Origin: Earliella scabrosa
Taxonomy: Eukaryota > Basidiomycota > Agaricomycetes > Polyporales > Polyporaceae
Length of the DNA: 64,000 nucleotides
Assembly (NCBI GenBank): GCA_022605405.1
Contig: JABYQQ010000005.1
Location: forward strand, 2,418,001 to 2,482,000
Direction of reading: 5' to 3'
Shown: in pieces, positions 57,836 to 64,000 of the stretch
Position numbering within the stretch: position 1 is the stretch's first letter
Layout of the letters: every line of letters starts with the position of its first letter
Notes under the pieces: model-generated
The model's database searches: none
What the model saw: only the letters and a program-made list of their open reading frames with translations
Told to the model about the DNA's origin: nothing
Made by a program: the position numbers and the translations under genes

Positions 57836-60105
57836 CTATGCGACCACGTCTGCGGCACTGAAGCTGCTACGTCGCCGCCGAATGCTTCGTAGACCTGGAC
57901 GCTCGGATTTCGAGGCGGGAACGACGACGGAGGAGGCATTGTTTGCAACCCATGTACCCGAAGCCGCCATAGCAGCCTTGACAATCGCTGCTGCGGCAGC
58001 GGGCGCTTCTTGGACAGACCCGGTGGAATTGTGGTGTATCCGCTTGCCACCGACAAGGGTAGGAAGACGCGACGGAGTCGGAGAGCCAGGTTGTCTGGGC
58101 CGTAAAGGGCGTCCGGAGGTGGCTGTCGCAGGTGCCGATGGAAGAGCAGCGTCCTTGGAGCCGGTTGCGGTTCCACGAGCGCAAGTGTCTTTCGCAAGAC
58201 GGGGGATCTTGTTTGGTAGTTGACCATTCGCCTTGTTGGCTTTCGTCGCACCAAGCGCCGTGCTCGTCTTCTTCGCAGCTACGGTAGCAGCCGACCGAGT
58301 CACCCGAGTGGGTCGTTGCTCGGAGGCAGGAACCCTTTGAGTGGCTGACCGTGCGGAGGCAGGTTTTGCCTTGTTCCGTCGTATAGGGATAGGAGCTGCC
58401 CCGAGCGCGGGTAACACATCGTCTTCCTCTGCATCGGAGTCGGACGCGACCCTCTTCGCCGCCGGGGTCTTTCGAGGTTGGCCTGGGGGTGCGATCGCAT
58501 GGGCTTTGGCGGCGGCGGCAGCGACATGCTTGCTGGGTGTCACTGGAGGCACTGGCGCAGAAGACCCGGTCGATGTCATCACGACCGTAGTCGTAGTGGT
58601 CTCAGTGAAGACGTCCATCTCGTCTTCAGTCTCCGCAGGAGGTGTGACGGGCGCGACGACCTTGGTAGCGGTCACCACGGCTGCCTGCTGAAGCTTGCGC
58701 ATCTCGTCTACCGCAGCCCACTTAGTCCACTCCAGCTGCTTCAGATACATGTACTGCTGCTGAGGACCGACAACGCTGCCTGGGCGCACAATGCGCATGA
58801 AGGCGATTGCTTCGGTGGCCGTGAAGCCATACTTCCAGACAAGATACGCGCCGATGAGCGTCCCCGTTCTTCCTAAGCCTGCTTTACACTGAACGAGAGC
58901 ATTGTCAGTCGTACGGAGACACCCTCGTCGTGCATACTCACATGGACAGCGACTACACCGCCGCCTTCAATCACCTCGTCTGCCATGTCGATGAACTTCC
59001 GCACGATTTCGTCAGTTGGGTTGGTACCGTCGTCGAAGTATAGTTCTGCGTGATTGATTCCCCGGTCTCGGAAGAGCTGGGCGTCGTAGAGTGGATTGTT
59101 GAGTCGCACAACCAGCTTGACCCCTTGTCTCTCGAAGTAATCCAAGCAGTTCTGGAACGGCGTTGGGAGTTTCCGTTGCAGAGCCATGACCTTGGCGGGC
59201 GAGCTCGGAGAGGCAATCGCCTGGTTCTCTTGCTCCCTCTTCTCCTTCTCCCGCTTGATCCATATGGGGTCGACGGGGGACGCGAATGCGATGAAGTTCG
59301 GAGTTAACCAGTTCCAATCACCATTCTCCACCTTCTCGTAATACTCGTAGTCCTCGATGTCGAACTCGTTCATATCACAAAGACCGTTCTGCATGGCCTT
59401 GTAGATGCCCCAGAGACAGTCTTGAATGCTGAGGTTGAAGTCTGAGCGTCCCCGTCCAGCGTCTCGGAAGGGCATGAATTCAAGCTCTGCGATAGGGTGG
59501 AAAGCCTCCCATGGGGGCCGTTGCTGTACAATCATCTGCGGCACATTAGCGACACGCCGCCGATTAGGGACAAAGGATGCTACGCACGACGTAGAGCGCC
59601 ATGAGGAGGGCCGCGTTGGCTTTCTTGCGAGGATCGCTCGAAGAGTATAGCACTATCCGGTGTGTGATGATAGCGGGATCCTGAACGTGGACGTGGACGG
59701 TGTCTAGTGGAGAGGGATACGGATGTGTTAGAGGAGAACATACCTGAAGGATCTCATGAATCAAGATGCATGCTTTGTATACCATCGCCAAGTTCAGCGG
59801 GCCCCAATCCTGGAAGAACGACAGATAGAGTAGTTGGTCGTCGATCGTGAAGTACCAATACTTCGCATCTTCGTCAGGTGTGGCTGAGGATGATCCCCTA
59901 GGAACTCCACGGACGTCGGGAAGATTAGCGGGATCTTGCGCTAGCTCATTGAGGACCTCGGGCCGGGGTGCAGGGTGGGGGAAAGAGGTGAAGTACAGCC
60001 TGCAGACAACCACCGTCAGCAACCAGCAAGTCCGTCGTGACGCGTGGGAGTGAAGAAGGCTGACCTCCCCCCGAAATGACAGAGAGGCTCGCAGTTGAAT
60101 GGCAT
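57836..60105 (-). CDS. CDC14: Dual-specificity phosphatase Cdc14
   Basis: Reverses CDK phosphorylation during mitotic exit, cytokinesis and meiosis. The probable start at 60103-60105 gives [14 protein letters not shown], joined through an intron to [20 protein letters not shown]; an upstream start remains possible. The N-terminal non-catalytic domain follows: [40 protein letters not shown]. Then [40 protein letters not shown] and [19 protein letters not shown] residues. The catalytic signature [10 protein letters not shown] is present with Cys encoded at 58886-58888; an intron separates its His from the Cys. Downstream is [20 protein letters not shown]. The C-terminal tail is long, Ala/Thr/Pro-rich and basic, ending [14 protein letters not shown] at 57836. 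The tail is the part that usually carries localisation signals. Head-to-head with the MBF factor gene. Confidence 0.92.
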
Positions 60106-60853
60106 GGTCGGATGGGCGCCGACGGGGGCGGCGCGACGGTCGTCGGGGTGCGGACGAAGGGTCAAGTGGAGGCTCGGAAGCAAGAGGCGGTCGCGCGACT
60201 CGCCCAACGGAGCGAGTTGAGTTCGTCTGGCAGCGTGGACACGTGACCGACACGCGGTCGCCTCCCCTTGTCCGCGCGTTCTCGCGTCTCCTCTCCGTTC
60301 ACGCTAGAAGCCAAGGAGAATCGACAGACAGTCGGACGCGTGCACAGTGAACGCATTTCATTGCCGCTATGATGAAGAGAAGGACCAGCATATGACACAA
60401 CTGTGGCCTACAGTGGTTTACGCGCCATGACCAGCCATTGCCACGCTTGTGGCTGAGGCTGACCAGCAAGGCTTCAAGTTGCATGGTGGGTAGACAATCC
60501 TGAGCAGGCGGACATGAACAATCCAGGCAGAGATGAAGCCGGTAGTCAGACGCATACATCCACTGAAGCAAAACAAAAGCCTGACAAGAGCAGATTGTCC
60601 CGTATACGGAGAACCAGGTCTTGGTCGCGAAGCAGAGCCAAGTTCCGCGTTTGGCGGAGGGGACATGACGCGTGCTCGTGAGAGCTGCGACGAGCGCTAA
60701 CGCGTGAACGGGTGGGCGCGTCGGGGTGATGCTCCCATCCCTCCATCTCTGTGCTCCGACGTTCTTGCCCTTCGCGCTCACCATCTTCATTGGGCACTAC
60801 GCCGCACCTCGCAACAGGGAACCGGTACACTGCGCTCGACGTCCAGCAAGACA
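60106..60853. promoter_or_regulatory. Divergent CDC14/MBP1 promoter with MCB boxes
   Basis: The 748 bases between the two start codons contain three ACGCGT motifs at 60336-60341, 60668-60673 and 60700-60705. Two more lie close by: 60040-60045 in the first CDC14 intron and 60988-60993 in an MBP1 intron. ACGCGT is the MluI cell-cycle box bound by Mbp1-type APSES domains. Regulation by the adjacent gene's own product is an inference from position and motif. Confidence 0.55.
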
Positions 60854-63218
60854 ATGCCAGACAATCAGATTTTCAAGGTGGGACGCATCTCAGTCATCAC
60901 AGCCCTCACAATGCTGAACACCCTGATACCCTATTTGATGCAGGCCACATACAGTGGTATCCCAGTCTACGAGATGTGCGCTTTATGACGCGTCTTGCTC
61001 GTGCAATTTGTCTCATTCGCTTCGTAGGATGTGCAAAGGGGTCGCGGTCATGAGGAGGCGTTCGGACTCCTGGCTGAACGCGACTCAGATCCTCAAAGTC
61101 GCCGGATTCGACAAGCCACAGCGAACCCGTATTCTGGAGAGAGAGGTGCAGAAAGGGGAGCATGAGAAGGTACAGGGTGGTTACGGCAAATATCAAGGTC
61201 AGTTGCACAATGATTGTCTCTTCCTTGCGCCTCTCGTATTAACTCTTCCAAGGCACGTGGATTCCCTTGGAGAGAGGGCTCGCGCTTTGCAGACAGTATG
61301 GTTGCGAAGCGTCTCTGCGACCCATCATTGACTTCCAACCCGAAGCAAAGAGTCCCCCTCTCGCCCCAAAGCATCTGGTCTCCGCTCAGTCTTCTAAGGC
61401 GAGCATACGTCGTGGCGGTGAGCCAACAGGCGACTCTGTTGTCAGCACAAGATCCTCAAAACGAACAGCACAGGATGTCGACGCTACCGATGTGGAGACT
61501 TTGTCTGTACGCGGCTCGGAGGATGGCACAATGACCCCTTCTCCTTCTGAAGCATCCTCGAGTTCTCGCACACCATCACCTATCCGTAGCAGCCCTGGTC
61601 CCTCTGCGTCTGCCTCGAATGCAATGGATGAAGACGAACGATCCCCTTCTCCCATGCCGAACCGCAAGCGCAAGCACAGACCTGCCGACGAAGAAGAGGA
61701 GTCCGAATCCGAAGCGTACGGGGCCAATGGCACGGACCAGGCTGCCTACGGTGACCAGATCCTTGAATATTTCATATCCGACTCCAACCAGATACCCGAG
61801 ATCCTGATTAACCCCCCTCCCGATTTCGATCCGAACATGGCCATCGACGACGATGGGCACACAGCACTACACTGGGCCAGCGCTATGGGTCGCATACGAA
61901 TAGTGAAGCTGTTACTCACGGCTGGAGCGGACATCTACAAGGTGAACAAAGCAGGTCAGACGGCTCTGATGCGGAGTGTCATGTTCGCGAACAACTACGA
62001 CGTACGGAAATTCCCCGAGCTGTACGAACTCCTCCATCGGTCTACTCTCAACATCGACAACAGCAATCGCACCGTGTTTCATCACATCGTAGACGTCGCC
62101 ATGTCGAAGGGCAAGACGCATGCCGCCCGATATTACATGGAGACTGTCCTACAACGACTGGCGGACTATCCCCGAGAACTCGCGGATATCATCAACTTCC
62201 AGGATGAGGATGGCGAGACTGCCCTAACCATGGCCGCCCGGTGTCGGAGCAAGCGCCTGGTCAAACTGCTCTTAGACCACGGGGCGGATCCCAAGATCGC
62301 GAACAGGGACGGGAAGACCACAGAGGACTACATCCTTGAGGATGAACGCTTCCGCTCCTCCCCCGTCCTTCCCTCCCGTCAACTGTCTTTGCGCGACGGC
62401 CCTACCAATGGGAATGCGACATATGCCCTTCTGACACAAGGCGAGCGCCCATCCTTGCACTACTCCGTGACAGGTCAGAAAGCCGCCACGCGCTGTGTTG
62501 GCGACGTCACCATGATGCTCGAGAGCCTCGCGGCGGCGTTCGACCAAGAGTTGAAGGAGAAAGACCGCGACCTTACCCAGGCGAACGCTCTTCTGACCAA
62601 CATCCAGTCGGAGATCCTTGAGTCGCAGCGGACCGTAACCCACCTCAAGACCCAAGCCCAGGGACTCCCCGCGGCGCAGCAAGCTGTGTCGCAACTGGAG
62701 GAGGAGCTCAGGGGCAAGATGGGGAAGCGGTTCAGGCTTGGCTGGGAGAAGTGGATCAAGGACGAGGAGGAGCGCGAGCGTGCAATACGAGAGGCTGCTG
62801 GTGGACAACTCGTCTCCGCCGGGGAGCCCATCTCAGATCTACACGAGCTCTACGCGGACATCCCGGCGGACCCGGAGGAGCTGCGCAAGGAGTGTGAGAG
62901 GTTACGAGGGGAGCTGACGGGGTATCGCACGCGTCGGAAGGACATGTTCGATCAGCTTGTCAAGTTCCAGGCGGAGGCCGGGACTGGAGGGAGGATGGCC
63001 GAGTATCGAAGACTCATCAGCGCAGGGTGTGGTGGTATACCCCCAGAAGAAGTTGATGGCGTGGTGGGCATGCTCTTGGAGGTGCGTGCGTTTCTGTGTC
63101 GCTGCCGCACCATTGTCTGACTTCTCTGTGTGCGTGTCAGACGTTGGAAGCTGAGGAACCAAGCTCGTCTACGGCCTGGAACCACGCTGCGGCGCGTGCA
63201 GGCATGCCTGTAACCTGA
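60854..63218 (+). CDS. MBP1: MBF-type transcription factor (APSES + ankyrin repeats)
   Basis: DNA-binding subunit of the MBF/SBF cell-cycle complex (yeast Mbp1/Swi4, fission yeast Res1), which turns on G1/S genes through ACGCGT sites. Start MPDNQIFK, then introns, [20 protein letters not shown] and [20 protein letters not shown]. Next are [20 protein letters not shown] and [20 protein letters not shown]; together these form the complete APSES domain. A Ser-rich linker with a basic stretch NRKRKHRP (a likely nuclear signal) follows, then ankyrin repeats: [60 protein letters not shown] with [18 protein letters not shown] coiled-coil C-terminus contains [20 protein letters not shown]. After a final intron (CTTGGAG|GTGCGT) the last exon ends RAGMPVT with TGA at 63216-63218. 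About 710 residues. Confidence 0.93.
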
Positions 63219-63555
63219 GTGAGGCTCTGGGAGCTATGTTGTATTTTATTCCACTGTGTACTGCTCTGAATAACCTAGGCCTCTCTATCATCTGTATCGC
63301 GGATTATACACGACTGACCTACTTCGATGCATCCAAGTTTCGAGGGACGCGACGCGACTGACGCGGTCGCGTGTGCGCGTCACTGGGACTTACGTAAGGC
63401 GCTTGGTGGAAATTCTGAGCTGTCGCGCTGGATGCAGCCTTGTGCTCGACCCTTCGGACCAGTACTCAGGCTTGCGTGCAAGACCCACTGTGATTAGGGC
63501 GGTTTCTCTCCACCGCAGTCCTCTTCAGGCGACAGGCGCGCCCTCGCTTCTTGTC
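63219..63555. promoter_or_regulatory. Upstream region of MRPL40 with two palindromes
   Basis: A stretch of 337 bases. It contains ACGCGAC...GTCGCGT (63349-63370, arms of 7 with a 7-base loop) within a run of CGCGAC-like sequence, and the perfect palindrome CTTACGTAAG near 63389-63398. The second resembles a bZIP half-site pair. Both are candidate factor sites for the next gene. Confidence 0.4.
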
Positions 63556-64000
63556 ATGTCTATCACAGCCAAAGAGCTGGCCTACGCGGCCACAACGCAA
63601 GTCTTCACGCGGAACTTCCGTCACTTACTGCCTGTGCCCCGGTTTCTCGTCCGGGGACCATTCATGCCTGGGCAACCCAAGCCTAAGGACACGAAGCCGA
63701 AGGATAGGATCAAGTACTGGAATATCGTTCCGGGGGACTTCGTTCGATTGAGGGGTGACACGAAGAGCGTGGTACATGAGGTATTCAGGGTGAACAAGCT
63801 CAGCAATAGGGTAATACTGAAGAGGGAGATCAATAGAGCGGTGAGTAGCAAACTGCTCCTCTTTGAACCTTGTTCTTATGAGAGACGGACGGGGCATGTA
63901 GGGCTACGTGCCGCAGGCCAATGCACCGACAGGCCTCTCTGTGCCGTATTCGCAGTGCCAGCTCCTTGTTGGGAAGTACGAGTACCCTCCCGAGGGCGAA
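63556..64000 (+). CDS. MRPL40: Mitochondrial ribosomal protein uL24m (partial)
   Basis: Large-subunit mitochondrial ribosomal protein of the L24 family. The ATG at 63556 gives MSITAKELAYAATTQVFTRN, then PKPKDRIKYWNIVPGDFVRL joined to RGDTKSVVHEVFRVNKLSNR. This is the KOW motif (PGDxVxxxxG) that defines L24. The exon ends REINRA at a GTGAGT donor at 63841. The next exon reads GYVPQANAPTGLSVPYSQCQ and continues LLVGKYEYPPEGE to the window edge, so the C-terminus is missing. Spelling and length so far agree with fungal uL24m (yeast Mrpl40). Confidence 0.85.
   Translation, partial: MSITAKELAYAATTQVFTRNFRHLLPVPRFLVRGPFMPGQPKPKDTKPKDRIKYWNIVPGDFVRLRGDTKSVVHEVFRVNKLSNRVILKREINRAVSSKLLLFEPCSYERRTGHVGLRAAGQCTDRPLCAVFAVPAPCWEVRVPSRGR

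Overview
The window is nuclear DNA from a filamentous basidiomycete, most likely an Agaricomycete. Genes are close together on both strands, nearly all carry several introns of about 45-80 bases with GT...AG borders, and many exons are too short to appear as open reading frames. The gene content also fits: an APSES/ankyrin cell-cycle factor, a single-chain LEU1, Bem1/Scd2, a DUF6534-type membrane protein and a HEI10-type meiotic RING protein. Splice sites and starts were read by eye, so internal borders are models.

Layout. 0-6 kb: the first codons of a gene running off the left edge, then two tandem MFS permease genes of the allantoate/nicotinate (ACS) type. 6-11.1 kb: mitochondrial acetyl-CoA acetyltransferase, an ATG10-like E2 diverging from ribosomal protein eS1, and adenine phosphoribosyltransferase. 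11.6-16.6 kb: an EDEM/Mnl1-like GH47 protein diverging from a Faf1/C1orf131-like ribosome-biogenesis factor. 16.8-27.8 kb: a low-complexity orphan protein, a protein with two ZNRD2-type zinc ribbons diverging from a fungal membrane protein, a conserved fungal protein of unknown function diverging from mitochondrial release factor 1, and a HEI10/CCNB1IP1-like gene in about a dozen small exons. 28-35.4 kb: a Ser/Pro-rich protein with a likely C-terminal CUE domain, and LEU1. 36-50 kb: a very large coiled-coil protein with a GAR (GAS2) domain, Bem1/Scd2, and CCR4-NOT subunit NOT3/5. 50-64 kb: mitochondrial L7/L12, a DUF6534-type membrane protein, a COMPASS Shg1-like protein, uroporphyrinogen decarboxylase (HEM12), Cdc14 phosphatase diverging from an Mbp1-like MBF factor, and the start of mitochondrial ribosomal protein uL24.

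Most genes are housekeeping and unrelated to their neighbours. Many are head-to-head pairs with 200-750-base shared promoters: ATG10/eS1, MNL1/FAF1, ZNRD2-like/membrane protein, orphan/MRF1, SHG1/HEM12 and CDC14/MBP1. The last pair is the most suggestive. Its shared promoter and flanking first introns hold five ACGCGT boxes, the canonical MBF site, which suggests that the MBF factor controls itself and CDC14. No CRISPR array, integrated virus, transposase, rRNA or convincing tRNA was seen. Two intergenic stretches of about 0.4 kb end in related short inverted repeats and may be remnants of miniature transposable elements.
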